From assembly GCF_024138395.1 (NCBI RefSeq), contig NZ_JAMYDU010000005.1:248001-312000 (forward strand): DNA of 64,000 nt. The letters run 5' to 3'. This DNA is from Pseudomonas mandelii. GTDB lineage: Bacteria > Pseudomonadota > Gammaproteobacteria > Pseudomonadales > Pseudomonadaceae. Shown in pieces: positions 38,134-48,643 of this stretch. The translations under genes and the position numbers were made by a program. Under the pieces are notes generated by a model. That model was not told where the DNA came from and did not search any database. It saw nothing but the letters and a program-made list of their open reading frames with translations. Each line of letters begins with the position of its first letter. The first letter of the stretch is position 1.

Positions 38134-38249
38134 ACCTCGTTTTCTCGATGCCCAGGTCCGGACCTGGGTGGCCTTTCTCAAGGCCCGAACTGCCCAAACT
38201 GTTCGCCGAACATGACGCGGTGATGAACGATCCGCGGCATTGGGCCTGA
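38133..38249 (+). pseudogene. Remnant of a LysR-type regulator C-terminus (frameshifted)
   Basis: Bases 38135-38188 read PRFLDAQVRTWVAFLKAR in one frame. A change of frame then gives LPKLFAEHDAVMNDPRHWA and a TGA at 38247. Together these resemble the last ~37 residues of LysR regulators (LDARVRxFxDFL plus tail). No helix-turn-helix or effector domain is present, so it is a decayed tail. It lies directly after the porin and may be left from a lost regulator gene. Identification is by pattern only. Confidence 0.6.
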
Positions 38250-38257
38250 CGTCCCGG

Positions 38258-39541
38258 TTACCTCATCCCCAGCGAGTTCGGCAGAACCAGAGAAATCCAC
38301 GGTACATAGGTAATCAATATCAGGAACAGGAGCAGGATAATCAGCCAAGGCATTGCTGCACGGATGGTGGCGGTCAGTGACATGCCGGTCACCGCCGAGG
38401 TAACGAACAGGTTCAGGCCTACGGGCGGCGTAATCAGACCAATCTCCAGGTTCACCACCATGATGATCCCCAGGTGAATCGGGTCGATTCCCAACTTCAT
38501 GGCGATCGGGAACATGATCGGCGCCAGGATCAGGATGATTGCCGAGGGTTCCATGAACGCCCCAGCCACCAACAACACTATGTTCACCACGAGCAGGAAT
38601 GTCACCGGTGTCAGGCCCGCGCCGATGACCCAAGCGGTGATTTGTTGGGGTAATTGCTCGGTGGTCAGTACATGAGCGAAGAGCATGGCATTGGCGATGA
38701 TGAACATCAGCATGATGCTCAGCTTGGCGGACTCGAGCAGTACCTTCGGTATCTCGCGAAACGACATGTCCTTGTAGACGAACAGCGCAATAAATGCCGC
38801 GTAGACCGCCGCCACTGCTGCCGCCTCGGTCGGGGTGAACATCCCGGTGTAGATGCCGCCCAGGATGATGAACATGAGCAGCAAGCCCCAAACGGCCTTG
38901 CGTGCCGCACTCAACCATTCACGAACAGTCGCCCGCGGCATGGCGGGCAGGTTTTTCCTGACGGCGACGACGTAGATGGCCACCATCAATGCCGTACCCA
39001 GCAACAGACCGGGCACCACGCCGGCCATGAACAGCTTGCCGACCGAGGTTTCCGTCGCCGCCGCATACACCACCATCACGATGGAAGGCGGAATAAGAAT
39101 CCCCAGCGTGCCGGCGTTGCACACAATCCCGGCACCGAATGCCTGTGGATAACCGGAGCGGACCATCCCCGCGATGGCGATGGAACCCACGGCGGCTACC
39201 GTTGCGGGACTTGAGCCGGACAACGCGGCAAACAACATGCACGCCAGCACCGCCGCGATGGCCAGGCCGCCGCGAATATGCCCAACGCAAGCGTTGGCAA
39301 AGTCGATCAAGCGCCGCGCCACACCGCCCGTGGTCATGAATGCGCCGGCCAGCAAAAAGAATGGGATGGCCAGCAACGTGTAGTGCTCGGAGGTCTCGAA
39401 CAGCTTGATGGCCAGTGAGCGCACGGAGTCAGGGCTAAAAAAGATGATCGTCAGCGAACCGGCCAAGCCAAGGGAAATGGCGATCGGTACGCCGATAAAC
39501 ATCAGCGCGAACAGAGCAACAAAGAGGAAAAGAATAGTCAT
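38258..39541 (-). CDS. dctM: TRAP transporter large permease DctM
   Basis: This 427-residue inner-membrane subunit has about 11-12 hydrophobic segments. LLAIPFFLLAGAFMTTGGVARRLIDFA near residue 55 and PPVGLNLFVTSAVTGMSL near residue 370 are typical of DctM. It forms the transport channel with DctQ, driven by an ion gradient. Its ATG overlaps the dctQ stop (ATGA). The probable substrates are C4-dicarboxylates, by family only. Confidence 0.93.
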   Translation of the reverse strand: MTILFLFVALFALMFIGVPIAISLGLAGSLTIIFFSPDSVRSLAIKLFETSEHYTLLAIPFFLLAGAFMTTGGVARRLIDFANACVGHIRGGLAIAAVLACMLFAALSGSSPATVAAVGSIAIAGMVRSGYPQAFGAGIVCNAGTLGILIPPSIVMVVYAAATETSVGKLFMAGVVPGLLLGTALMVAIYVVAVRKNLPAMPRATVREWLSAARKAVWGLLLMFIILGGIYTGMFTPTEAAAVAAVYAAFIALFVYKDMSFREIPKVLLESAKLSIMLMFIIANAMLFAHVLTTEQLPQQITAWVIGAGLTPVTFLLVVNIVLLVAGAFMEPSAIILILAPIMFPIAMKLGIDPIHLGIIMVVNLEIGLITPPVGLNLFVTSAVTGMSLTATIRAAMPWLIILLLFLILITYVPWISLVLPNSLGMR

Positions 39542-40170
39542 TTCTTGTCATCCTCATGCTCGGTCAGTTTCAGCACCTCCGCGGCTTCGTCGACCAGGCC
39601 CAGGCCCGTTTGACGATTTTGCACAATGCGCACCAGGATCTCGGCAAAGCGGATGAACACCAAGGCAAAACCCACCGGCACAATCAGCCCGATGTGCCAT
39701 TGCATGATGCCGTAATGACCGAGGTCCTCGGCACCGATGCCAGCGATGAACAGCGTCTGAATCCATTCGAAACTGGCGACGCTGAGCAGGCCCGCATAGG
39801 CCAGGCTGCAGAGGCAGGCAATGATGCCAATGATTCGCTGAGCCGGTTTGCTGGCCAGTTTCACCAAGGCATCGACACCGATGTGTCCGGCCGTGCGCAC
39901 GCCATAGGACAAGCCGAAAAAGATCAACCAGGCGAACAAGGCTTTGGTCAGCGATATGCTCCACGTCATAGCCTGGGCCATCCCCATGACGCTATCGCCA
40001 ATAGCTAATAACGGTTCACCGGCGCTTGGCCAATAGTCGGCGAAGCTGTAGAAAACGCTATAGAGGTTATTGAGGATGACGTAAACGAACGTTACCAGCG
40101 TCATTGCCGCCAGCAGGAAGACGATAAAACCTTCTTCGAAATGATCCCAGATGCGCCGTAAGGCATTCAT
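39538..40170 (-). CDS. dctQ: TRAP transporter small permease DctQ
   Basis: This 210-residue protein has four hydrophobic segments of the DctQ family (WLIFFGLSYGVRTAGHIGVDALVKL near residue 85). I chose the ATG at 40170 because a GGGAG ribosome site lies nine bases before it; an in-frame ATG at 40179 is possible but too close to that site. It is coupled to dctM by overlap and lies 70 bases after dctP. Confidence 0.9.
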   Translation of the reverse strand: MNALRRIWDHFEEGFIVFLLAAMTLVTFVYVILNNLYSVFYSFADYWPSAGEPLLAIGDSVMGMAQAMTWSISLTKALFAWLIFFGLSYGVRTAGHIGVDALVKLASKPAQRIIGIIACLCSLAYAGLLSVASFEWIQTLFIAGIGAEDLGHYGIMQWHIGLIVPVGFALVFIRFAEILVRIVQNRQTGLGLVDEAAEVLKLTEHEDDKK

Positions 40171-40240
40171 GAGTGGCATCTCCCGATCGAGTGACGACTA
40201 TGAAACAGGGCCACCCTTTCGGGCGACGCCCGCCGGCAGA

Positions 40241-41236
<996 letters not shown>

Positions 41237-41242
41237 TTAGAG

Positions 41243-41262
41243 GTTCCTCTTGTTTTAGTTCT
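41243..41262 (-). promoter_or_regulatory. Hfq/Crc (CA-motif) site at the dctP start
   Basis: Read on the minus strand, AACTAAAACAAGAGGAACC overlaps the AGAGGAA ribosome site 7-26 bases before the dctP ATG. It resembles the A-rich Crc/Hfq target pattern but is less regular than the benK one. Confidence 0.5.
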
Positions 41263-41340
41263 CGTGCCGTTCATGTCTGAAACGCGTTTGCACGGTGGAC
41301 AAGAGGAGTCTAGGCAATAAATCACCATTGGTCGTTGCAA

Positions 41341-42795
41341 CTAGTATTTCCAGAAAACCGGGATGAACAACACCAGAACGGTGAGGATCTCCAATCTTCC
41401 CAGCAGCATGCCAACGGTCAGCAGCCATTTGGCGGCATCGGGCAGTGTCGAGAAGTTACCTGCCGGGCCAATGATCGAACCAACGCCAGGTCCCACGTTG
41501 CAGACGGCAGTGGCCGCGCCACTCAATGCCGTGGTCCAGTCCAGGCCAATGAGCGCCAACCCCAAGGCGATTGCCCCGATGGTGATGGTGAAAAAGAATG
41601 AAAACGTCAGAAGCGAACGGGCGATATCCTCGTCGATGGGGTGATTGTTGTATTTTTTCTGGATGACGGCTCGAGGGTGGATCAATTGTTTCAGGCTGCC
41701 CATGAGCAGGGCGCCCGCCACTTGAAAACGGAAGATTTTAAGACCGCCAGCGGTGGAGCCGGAGCAGCCACCGACAAAGGTCAGATAAAAAAACAGCAGC
41801 ACGGAGAAACTGCCCCATAACGTGTAATCCCCCAGCGCCACGCCGGTCGTTGTGACCACCGATGTCACGTTGACCGCCACGATCCGAACCGCCTCCCACC
41901 AGCCATACTGGCTGTGCAAGCACAACCAGGTGCCGACCAGCAGCGAGGTAATGAGCAAAAAGCCAATGAACCCGCGTACCTGGTGATCTTTGAACAAGGC
42001 CCGTTTATTCCCGCGCAATGTGCTCACATACAGCGTAAAAGGCAGACTGCCCAGAATCATGACAACCACCGCTACCCAATGAATGGCCGGTTGCGGCCAG
42101 TGGGCCAGAGAAGCATCGGAGGTGGAAAAACCTCCCGTGGAAATCAACGACATTGCATGGTTGACGGCTTCGAACGGCGTCATCCCTGCGATCCACAGGG
42201 CCAGCGTGGAAAGAGCGGTAAGCCCGATATACAACCCCAGAATATATTTGGCGGCGACGTGGGAGCGTGGTGTGACCTTCTCCGACCAGTCGGAGGATTC
42301 GGTCTGAAACAGCCGCATCCCCCCGACCCGCAATAGCGGCAGGATGGCCACGGCCATGCCGATGAAGCCGATCCCGCCCAGCCAATGCAGCATTGAACGC
42401 CAGACCAGCAAGCCGGGAGAGGCGGTGTCCAGACCGGTCAGGATGGTCGATCCGGTGGTGGTGATGCCGGACATCGTTTCAAAAAATGCGTCGGTGTAAC
42501 TGATGTGCTGGATAAAGACCATGGGCAATGCGGCGAACATGCAGACGACCACCCAACTGGCGGTCGTCAGCATGTACATATCGCGGGGACGCAACTCAGC
42601 GTTCTCAGGACGTCCCTTGTTAATCAGCAGCAGCCCGGACATCACCGTGATCAGGATTGACCACAGAAAGGCCGACATTTCATCGTTGCGTTCATAGATC
42701 ACCAGCGTGAGCAGCGGTATCGCCATGCTCACAGCAAGCGTGATCAAAAAGATACCCAGGATGAAACCGATAAGCCGCAGTACCGCAATGGACAT
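41341..42795 (-). CDS. trkH: TrkH family potassium uptake protein
   Basis: This 484-residue K+ transporter has four pore-helix repeats with filter-like segments: TTTGSTILTG near residue 112, ISTGGFSTSD near 220, TTTGVALGDY near 317 and CNVGPGVGSIIGPAG near 435. TrkH works with the TrkA NAD-binding subunit, which is not encoded nearby. It is a single minus-strand gene between dctPQM and an ECF permease. Confidence 0.92.
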   Translation of the reverse strand: MSIAVLRLIGFILGIFLITLAVSMAIPLLTLVIYERNDEMSAFLWSILITVMSGLLLINKGRPENAELRPRDMYMLTTASWVVVCMFAALPMVFIQHISYTDAFFETMSGITTTGSTILTGLDTASPGLLVWRSMLHWLGGIGFIGMAVAILPLLRVGGMRLFQTESSDWSEKVTPRSHVAAKYILGLYIGLTALSTLALWIAGMTPFEAVNHAMSLISTGGFSTSDASLAHWPQPAIHWVAVVVMILGSLPFTLYVSTLRGNKRALFKDHQVRGFIGFLLITSLLVGTWLCLHSQYGWWEAVRIVAVNVTSVVTTTGVALGDYTLWGSFSVLLFFYLTFVGGCSGSTAGGLKIFRFQVAGALLMGSLKQLIHPRAVIQKKYNNHPIDEDIARSLLTFSFFFTITIGAIALGLALIGLDWTTALSGAATAVCNVGPGVGSIIGPAGNFSTLPDAAKWLLTVGMLLGRLEILTVLVLFIPVFWKY

Positions 42796-42970
42796 AAATA
42801 ACGCCTGCCTTGTTAGCGTCGCGCAGTATCGACGGGCTTGTCGTTTTGTCTCGTAAAGTTTGCGTAACTTTTTTCGATCCCTCGGATTCTCGATTCACCA
42901 GGGTAGACGTGCAACACGGCCACTCAGAACCGCCGGTATAGACTGAGCACTATTACGATGGGAGAGACGC

Positions 42971-43045
42971 GTGAAATATAGAACAGCGTTGCTGCTCAGT
43001 CCTGCGCTTATGTGGGGCCAGTTGCCGAAGAAGGCACGCCCATGA
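42971..43045 (+). CDS. Short leader ORF upstream of the ECF permease
   Basis: A GTG at 42971, preceded by GGGAGAGA, opens a 24-codon frame (MKYRTALLLSPALMWGQL and six more) whose TGA overlaps the permease ATG at 43042. The N-terminus resembles a signal peptide. It could be a coupling leader, or the remains of a small exported protein that once preceded the permease. Confidence 0.35.
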   Translation: MKYRTALLLSPALMWGQLPKKARP

Positions 43046-43731
43046 TCGGCGCCGAACTGCTGTCACCGCAAAGCCTTACAGTAGGCTGGCTGATTTACGC
43101 GCCGGTGGTGATCTGGGCTGTCTGTCGAGCGCCTTGGGTGGAACTGTTCAGCGACAGCCGCCGTCAGCATCTATTGTTCGGCACGGTGTTCGCGCTGTTC
43201 ATGCTCTGGCTGGTGCGACGGGACTTCGACACCGGCGTGTCCTATCACTTCATCGGCATGACGGCGGTAACGTTACTACTGGATTGGCCGCTGGCGATTG
43301 TCGGCGGGTTGGTTGCGCAAGCGGGATTGGTGCTGCTCGGACGGCAGGACATGGCGGCCATGGGGGTCAATGGCGCGCTGCTGATTCTGCTGCCGGTGCT
43401 GGTCACCGAGTGCTGCGCAATCCTGGTCGAACGCGCGCAGCCGCGTAATCCCTTTGTGTACATCTTCTGTTCCGGTTTTTTTGCCGCTGCGTTGTCGGCC
43501 TTGTTGTGTTTGATTCTGACGCTCACATTGCTGTGGTACGACGAACGTTTCGCCATGCCCTATTGGCTGATAGATTTTGTCGGTTACCTGTGGCTACTGA
43601 TTTTTCCGGAAGCGTTTATCAACGGCATGGTGGTCAGCGCATTGGTGGTGTTCTGCCCCGAATGGCTGGAGACGTTCAATCGCACGCGCTACCTTTCGGC
43701 GCCCTGGAAAGACGATGACCCCAAGCCTTGA
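43042..43731 (+). CDS. Energy-coupling factor type ABC transporter permease (CbiM-like)
   Basis: This 229-residue membrane protein has about seven hydrophobic segments and a distant CbiM-like fold (FLWLIFPEAFINGM-type ending, seen here as LWLLIFPEAFINGMVVS near residue 195). I chose the ATG at 43042, which overlaps the end of the short upstream frame; a longer frame starts at 43012. No ATPase or substrate-binding partner is adjacent, so its partners must be elsewhere or it may act alone. The substrate is unknown. Confidence 0.75.
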   Translation: MIGAELLSPQSLTVGWLIYAPVVIWAVCRAPWVELFSDSRRQHLLFGTVFALFMLWLVRRDFDTGVSYHFIGMTAVTLLLDWPLAIVGGLVAQAGLVLLGRQDMAAMGVNGALLILLPVLVTECCAILVERAQPRNPFVYIFCSGFFAAALSALLCLILTLTLLWYDERFAMPYWLIDFVGYLWLLIFPEAFINGMVVSALVVFCPEWLETFNRTRYLSAPWKDDDPKP

Positions 43732-43756
43732 TCCTTCAGCTAAGCGTTGTCGGCCC

Positions 43757-43859
43757 CAAAAGATCGCAGCCTGCGGCAGCTCCTACGGATTGGTACATGA
43801 CTTCGACCTCAAGGGTGTACCCGGTCGGCGTAAGGAGCTGCCGCAGGCTGCGATCTTGG
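43757..43859. repeat. Inverted repeat, GATCGCAGCCTGCGGCAGCTCC class
   Basis: AAGATCGCAGCCTGCGGCAG and its complement flank a spacer. This class has a different core from the GTAGGAGC REPINs and appears again at 49973-50049. It lies between the ECF permease and yacG, which converge. Confidence 0.85.
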
Positions 43860-43870
43860 CGATCCAGGGA

Positions 43871-44071
43871 TCAGTGACGCGGGTCGAAGTCGCCGCTGAA
43901 CAACTCGTCCTCGGCATCGGGGGCCACCGGGATCTTGTGTTCTTCCGACGCCCAGGCGCCCAGGTCGATCAGTTTGCAACGGTCTGAACAGAATGGCCGG
44001 AACTTGTTCTCGGGGCTCCATTCGACAGGGGCGCCACAGGTTGGGCAATTGATGGTTGGGGTTTGGCTCAT
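43871..44071 (-). CDS. yacG: DNA gyrase inhibitor YacG
   Basis: This 66-residue zinc protein has the four-cysteine site CPTCG and [22 protein letters not shown], the YacG hallmark. In E. coli it binds GyrB and inhibits gyrase. It overlaps the coaE stop by four bases and ends the pilBCD-coaE-yacG run. Confidence 0.95.
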   Translation of the reverse strand: MSQTPTINCPTCGAPVEWSPENKFRPFCSDRCKLIDLGAWASEEHKIPVAPDAEDELFSGDFDPRH

Positions 44072-44691
44072 GACTGGCCTCCACGCAAAGTAAGGTAAAA
44101 GTGATGCAGACGTTCAACCTCGCTGTGCAGCCAGGCGAGGTCGCGGTCATTGACCACCACATCGTCGGCATGGCTCACGCGGTCCTGTCGGCTGGACTGG
44201 GCCTTGAGGATCGCCTGGACCTGTTGTTCGCTGGTCTGGTCGCGCTGCAGGGTGCGTTCGATCTGTAACTGTTCCGGGGCATCGATCACCAGGACCCGTT
44301 GGGTCATGGCGTACTGTCCGGACTCGATCAGCAGCGGCGAAACCAGAATCGCGTAAGACGATTGTGCCTTGGCCAGATGGTGGGTGATTTCTTCGGCGAT
44401 CAGCGGATGCAGCAGTGCTTCGAGCCAGCGGCGTTCATCCGGCACTTCGAAGATCAGCTTGCGCAGCGCCGCGCGATCCAGTTGGCCGTCGGCTTGCAGC
44501 ACGCCGGGGCCAAAGTGCTCGGCGATCTTCGCCAGTGCCGGGCGACCGGGTTCGACCACCCAGCGAGCCGCATGATCGGCGTCCACCACGTGCACGCCCA
44601 GATCGATGAAGTGCTGGGCGGCCGCGCTTTTGCCGCTGCCGATGCCGCCGGTCAGACCGAGAATCCAGGGTTTTTCCACAGGGGTATTCAT
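44068..44691 (-). CDS. coaE: Dephospho-CoA kinase
   Basis: This 207-residue kinase makes coenzyme A from dephospho-CoA. Walker A is [14 protein letters not shown] near residue 11, and [10 protein letters not shown] and [17 protein letters not shown] follow. I chose the ATG at 44691, just upstream of the P-loop; the frame opens further upstream within pilD. It overlaps pilD by four bases, so the pilBCD-coaE-yacG genes form one unit, an arrangement common in Pseudomonas. The pantothenate genes panBCD lie 15 kb away. Confidence 0.95.
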   Translation of the reverse strand: MNTPVEKPWILGLTGGIGSGKSAAAQHFIDLGVHVVDADHAARWVVEPGRPALAKIAEHFGPGVLQADGQLDRAALRKLIFEVPDERRWLEALLHPLIAEEITHHLAKAQSSYAILVSPLLIESGQYAMTQRVLVIDAPEQLQIERTLQRDQTSEQQVQAILKAQSSRQDRVSHADDVVVNDRDLAWLHSEVERLHHFYLTLRGGQS

Positions 44692-45560
44692 TTCAAACCG
44701 ACAAACTGCCAATAGAAGCCGGTTATTTGACCACCCCAGAGCAAGGCAATCCAGCCGGCAATCGCCAGATAGGGGCCAAAGGGCAGAGGGGTCGAGGTTT
44801 TCGCATCCCGCAGGCGCAGCAAAATCACCCCGAGGATGGCTCCTACCAGCGATGACAGCAGGATGGTCAGGGGCAGGATCTGCCAGCCGCCCCAGGCGCC
44901 GAGCATCGCCAAGAGCTTGAAGTCACCGTAGCCGATGCCGTCCTTGCCGGTGATCAGCTTGAACAGCCAGAACACCGTCCACAGCGCCATGTAGCCGGCC
45001 ACCGCGCCCCAAAGCGCGTCGTGCAGCGAGACGAAGAGCCCGAAGCTGTTGACGATCAATCCCAGCCATATCAACGGCAGCACCAGCACGTCCGGCAACA
45101 GCTGGTGTTCGGCGTCGATCAGGCTCATCGCCAACAGACCCCAGCTCAGGACCAGCACCATGCAGGCCTGCCAGCCGAAACCGAAATGCCAGGCGACGAA
45201 CGCCGACAGTACGCCGCAAGCCAGTTCGGTCAGCGGGTAACGTTTGCTGATCGGCGTCGCGCAGTTCGAGCATCGCCCCCGTAAAAACAGATAACTGAGC
45301 ACGGGAATGTTTTCCCATGCTCGAATCCGATGGCCACAGTCGGGGCACTCGGAGTGGGGCAGTATCAGGTTGTAAGCCGGGCCGGGGGCTTCGGGTGGCA
45401 AATCCAGGACGTCATGGGCCTGCAGGCGCCATTCACGCTCGAGCATTTTCGGCAGACGCCAGACCACCACATTGAGAAAACTGCCGATCAGCAAGCCGAT
45501 CACCCCTGCGGTGATCACGAAGGCCAGCGGGTTGAGACTCAGAAATTCGTTCAAGGACAT
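44688..45560 (-). CDS. pilD: Prepilin peptidase / N-methyltransferase PilD
   Basis: This 290-residue inner-membrane enzyme cleaves prepilin leaders and methylates the new N-terminus. The N-terminal zinc-binding cysteines are CPDCGHR and CSNCATP. The catalytic aspartates are in [12 protein letters not shown] and GYGDFKLLA (the GxGD motif). About eight membrane segments follow. It would process PilA, PilE, PilV, PilW, PilX and the FimT/FimU proteins encoded here. I chose the ATG at 45560. It is one base from the pilC stop codon. Confidence 0.96.
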   Translation of the reverse strand: MSLNEFLSLNPLAFVITAGVIGLLIGSFLNVVVWRLPKMLEREWRLQAHDVLDLPPEAPGPAYNLILPHSECPDCGHRIRAWENIPVLSYLFLRGRCSNCATPISKRYPLTELACGVLSAFVAWHFGFGWQACMVLVLSWGLLAMSLIDAEHQLLPDVLVLPLIWLGLIVNSFGLFVSLHDALWGAVAGYMALWTVFWLFKLITGKDGIGYGDFKLLAMLGAWGGWQILPLTILLSSLVGAILGVILLRLRDAKTSTPLPFGPYLAIAGWIALLWGGQITGFYWQFVGLK

Positions 45561-45561
45561 A

Positions 45562-46779
45562 TCAGATCGCTGAGCCAAGTTGGAAGATGGGCAGGTACAT
45601 CGCAACCACCAGGCCGCCGACGATAACCCCCAGCACTACCATGATGAAAGGCTCCATCAGGCTGGTCAGGTTATCGACCATGTTATCCACCTCGTCCTCA
45701 TAGAAGCTCGCGACTTTGTCGAGCATGTCGTCCAGTGCGCCAGACTCTTCGCCGATGGCCGTCATCTGGATCGCCATGTTCGGAAAGATGCCGGAGGTGC
45801 GCATGGCAAAATTCAGCTGCATGCCGGTTGAAACATCCTGCTTGATGCGTAACACCGCTCGCTTGAACACGATGTTGCCGGTTGCGCCCGCGACTGAATC
45901 CAGGGCTTCGACCAGTGGCACCCCGGCGGCAAATGTCGTCGACAAGGTGCGGGCGTAACGGGCCACGGCGGACTTGTACATGAGCGCGCCAACCAACGGC
46001 AGTTTCAGCAGCCAAGTGTCCATCCGGTCCCGAAAGCCCGGGGACTTTTTAAAGGCATGGCGGACGCCGAAGACCAGCGCACCCAACATGCCGAGCACCA
46101 TCCACCACCAGGCCTGCAGGAACTCCGACAAGCCAATGACCATTACGGTGAACGCCGGCAGCTCGGCGCCAAACCCCGAGAACACCGATTCGAATTGCGG
46201 TACAACCTTGACCAGCAGAATCCCGGTCACAATGATTGCGACAAACACCACCGCCAGCGGGTAAGTCATGGCTTTCTTGATCTTGGCCTTGAGGCTTTCG
46301 CTCTTTTCCTTGTAGGTCGCCACCCGTTCCAGCAAGGTATCCAGAGCCCCGGCCTGTTCGCCGGCATCCACCAGATTGCAGTACAGCTCATCGAAATACT
46401 GGGGCTTTTTGCGCAGGGCCGCGGCGAAGCTGTTGCCGGCCGCGACTTCCTGTTTCACCTCGTCCACCAGCTTGCGCATGTTCGGGTTATCGAAGCCCTC
46501 GCCGATAATGTCGAACGATTGCAGCAACGGCACGCCGGCTTTCATCATGGTCGCCATCTGCCGGGTAAACAGGGCAATGTCCAGGGCCTTGATGCGTTTG
46601 CCGGCACTGAAAATGGACGCGGTTTTTTTCCGCACCTTGCCCGGGTTGATCCCTTGCTTGCGTAACTGAGCCTTGATCAGCGCAGGATTCTGGCCGGTCA
46701 ATTCGCCGGTCATTTTTGTGCCTTTTTTGTCTGTGCCTTCCCAGGCATATACGCTGATTTTCGCTGCTTTGACCGCCAT
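45562..46779 (-). CDS. pilC: Type IV pilus inner-membrane platform protein PilC
   Basis: This 405-residue platform protein anchors the pilus motor and is contacted by PilB. Two GspF domains are visible, with the pattern FTRQMATMMKAGVPLLQSFDIIGEG near residue 75 and a second copy near 280 (YARTLSTTFAAGVPLVEALDSVAG). Three membrane segments are expected. It sits two bases after the pilB stop and one base before pilD. Confidence 0.95.
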   Translation of the reverse strand: MAVKAAKISVYAWEGTDKKGTKMTGELTGQNPALIKAQLRKQGINPGKVRKKTASIFSAGKRIKALDIALFTRQMATMMKAGVPLLQSFDIIGEGFDNPNMRKLVDEVKQEVAAGNSFAAALRKKPQYFDELYCNLVDAGEQAGALDTLLERVATYKEKSESLKAKIKKAMTYPLAVVFVAIIVTGILLVKVVPQFESVFSGFGAELPAFTVMVIGLSEFLQAWWWMVLGMLGALVFGVRHAFKKSPGFRDRMDTWLLKLPLVGALMYKSAVARYARTLSTTFAAGVPLVEALDSVAGATGNIVFKRAVLRIKQDVSTGMQLNFAMRTSGIFPNMAIQMTAIGEESGALDDMLDKVASFYEDEVDNMVDNLTSLMEPFIMVVLGVIVGGLVVAMYLPIFQLGSAI

Positions 46780-46781
46780 GT

Positions 46782-48482
46782 TCAGTCCTTCGTGACCCGG
46801 TTGATTTCTTCAAGGCTGGTGATGCCTTGCATGGCCTTGAGCAGGCCCGAAGTACGCAGGTCGTTGAAGCCGTCCTTACGCATCTGGATGTCGATTTCCA
46901 GTGAATTGCCTTCGGCCATGATCAGCCGTTGCAGGTCTGGGGTGTTCTTGACCACTTCATAAATCCCTACTCGCCCTTTGTAACCGCTGTTGCACTGATC
47001 GCAACCGATCGGTTCATAGATCGTGAACGAGCCGATGCGTTCCTCGGGAAAGCCTTCTTTGAGTAACGCCTCGCGGGGAATCTCGATGGGTCTCTTGCAA
47101 TGGCTGCACAGTTTGCGCGCCAGGCGCTGGGCGATGATCAGGCTGACCGAGGTCGCGATGTTGAACCCCTGAATCCCCATATTGCGCAAGCGGGTCAGGG
47201 TTTGCGCGGCGCTGTTGGTGTGCAGGGTGGAAAGCACCATGTGCCCGGTCTGGGCGGCCTTGATGGCGATTTCGGCGGTTTCGAGGTCGCGGATTTCGCC
47301 GACCATGATGACGTCCGGGTCCTGACGCAGAAACGAGCGCAGCGCCTGGGCGAAATCCAGTCCCTGCCTCGGGTTCACGTTGACCTGGTTGATGCCTTCC
47401 ATGTTGATTTCCACCGGGTCTTCGGCGGTGGAAATATTGATGTCGACGGTGTTGAGGATGTTCAGCCCGGTATAGAGCGACACGGTCTTGCCTGAGCCGG
47501 TGGGGCCGGTCACCAGGATCATCCCCTGTGGCTGCTTGAGGGCGGCCATGTACAGGTCTTTCTGATCGGGTTCGTAGCCGAGGGCATCGATGCCCATTTG
47601 GGCACTGGACGGGTCGAGGATCCGGATCACCACTTTCTCGCCCCACAGGGTTGGCAGTGTGTTGACCCGGAAGTCGATGGACTTGCTTTTGGACAGGCGC
47701 ATCTTGATTCGCCCGTCCTGGGGTTTACGCCGCTCGGAGATGTCGAGACTGGCCATGACCTTCAGCCGGGACGCAATGCGATTGGCCAGTTGTGTCGGTG
47801 GCCTGGCGACCTCCCGCAGCATGCCATCGGTGCGCATCCGCACGCGGTAGATTTTTTCATAGGGCTCGAAATGCAGGTCGGAAGAACCGCTCTTGATCGC
47901 GTCGAGCAGCATCTTGTGGACGAAGCGCACCACGGGGGCGTCATCGGCATCTTGCCCTACGATTGAATCCTGTTGCTGGTCATCGACCGACTCGATGTCC
48001 AGCCCGTCGAGGTCGACATCGGCCATGTCCTCCAGGCCGGTGGAGTGGTTGTCGAAGAATTTTTCGATGGCATCGCTGAGCTTGTCTTCCTCCACCAGGA
48101 TGGCTTCGGTACTCAGCCCGGTGCTGAACTGGATGTCGTTGATGGCTTGATGATTGGTCGGGTCGGAAATCCCCACGAACAGCTTGTTACCACGCCGCCA
48201 GAGGGGCAGGGCGTGGTGCTGGCGAATCAGCTTCTCGCTGACCAGCCCTCGGGGTTGGGTGTCCTTGTCCAGGCAATTGAGGTCCAGCAGGGCCATGCCG
48301 AAATGCTCCGACGCCACCTCGGCGACCTGCCAGCTTTTCAGCAGTTTGTTTTGCACCAGATAGCTGACCAGCGAAATTCGATTGCGTTGGGCTTGCTGAT
48401 ACGCCTGTTGCGCACTTTGGTCAGTGATCATCTCGGCCAGTACCAATTGCTTGGCCAGACCGCTAAGGGCAATGTCATTCAT
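46782..48482 (-). CDS. pilB: Type IV pilus extension ATPase PilB
   Basis: This 566-residue motor ATPase drives pilus extension. An N-terminal MshEN-like domain is followed by the ATPase with Walker A GPTGSGKT at residues 326-333. The Walker B region includes RQDPDVIMVGEIRD. A zinc tetracysteine site (CSHCKRP, then CDQCNSGYKGRVG) lies near the end. It is divergent from pilA, with a 226-base gap holding the sigma-54 promoter. The retraction ATPases PilT/PilU are not in the window. Confidence 0.96.
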   Translation of the reverse strand: MNDIALSGLAKQLVLAEMITDQSAQQAYQQAQRNRISLVSYLVQNKLLKSWQVAEVASEHFGMALLDLNCLDKDTQPRGLVSEKLIRQHHALPLWRRGNKLFVGISDPTNHQAINDIQFSTGLSTEAILVEEDKLSDAIEKFFDNHSTGLEDMADVDLDGLDIESVDDQQQDSIVGQDADDAPVVRFVHKMLLDAIKSGSSDLHFEPYEKIYRVRMRTDGMLREVARPPTQLANRIASRLKVMASLDISERRKPQDGRIKMRLSKSKSIDFRVNTLPTLWGEKVVIRILDPSSAQMGIDALGYEPDQKDLYMAALKQPQGMILVTGPTGSGKTVSLYTGLNILNTVDINISTAEDPVEINMEGINQVNVNPRQGLDFAQALRSFLRQDPDVIMVGEIRDLETAEIAIKAAQTGHMVLSTLHTNSAAQTLTRLRNMGIQGFNIATSVSLIIAQRLARKLCSHCKRPIEIPREALLKEGFPEERIGSFTIYEPIGCDQCNSGYKGRVGIYEVVKNTPDLQRLIMAEGNSLEIDIQMRKDGFNDLRTSGLLKAMQGITSLEEINRVTKD

Positions 48483-48555
48483 CGGGATACCGGACGCAGA
48501 CAGTTAATGACTTATAGCCTAGTCAAGCAGTGGAACCAAACCAGCCGGGATGAGG

Positions 48556-48570
48556 TGACAAAAAGTGTCA
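48556..48570 (+). promoter_or_regulatory. Inverted repeat, candidate PilR binding site
   Basis: TGACA and TGTCA are separated by five bases, forming a perfect palindrome 75 bases upstream of the pilA -24 element. Its distance suits a sigma-54 enhancer, and TGTC repeats are known in PilR-bound regions. Binding is inferred. Confidence 0.45.
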
Positions 48571-48643
48571 GATTGTGCGGATCCGTGTAGTAGGAAAGGT
48601 CGTTGCCGCGATCTCCCGCCCCGCAGACAGGGGCGCGCGCGGC

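Noticed and set aside
41237-41340. Possible sigma-54 promoter of dctP (TGG-TGATTTATT-GC)
   Set aside because: The GG and GC are nine rather than ten bases apart, and the match outside them is poor.
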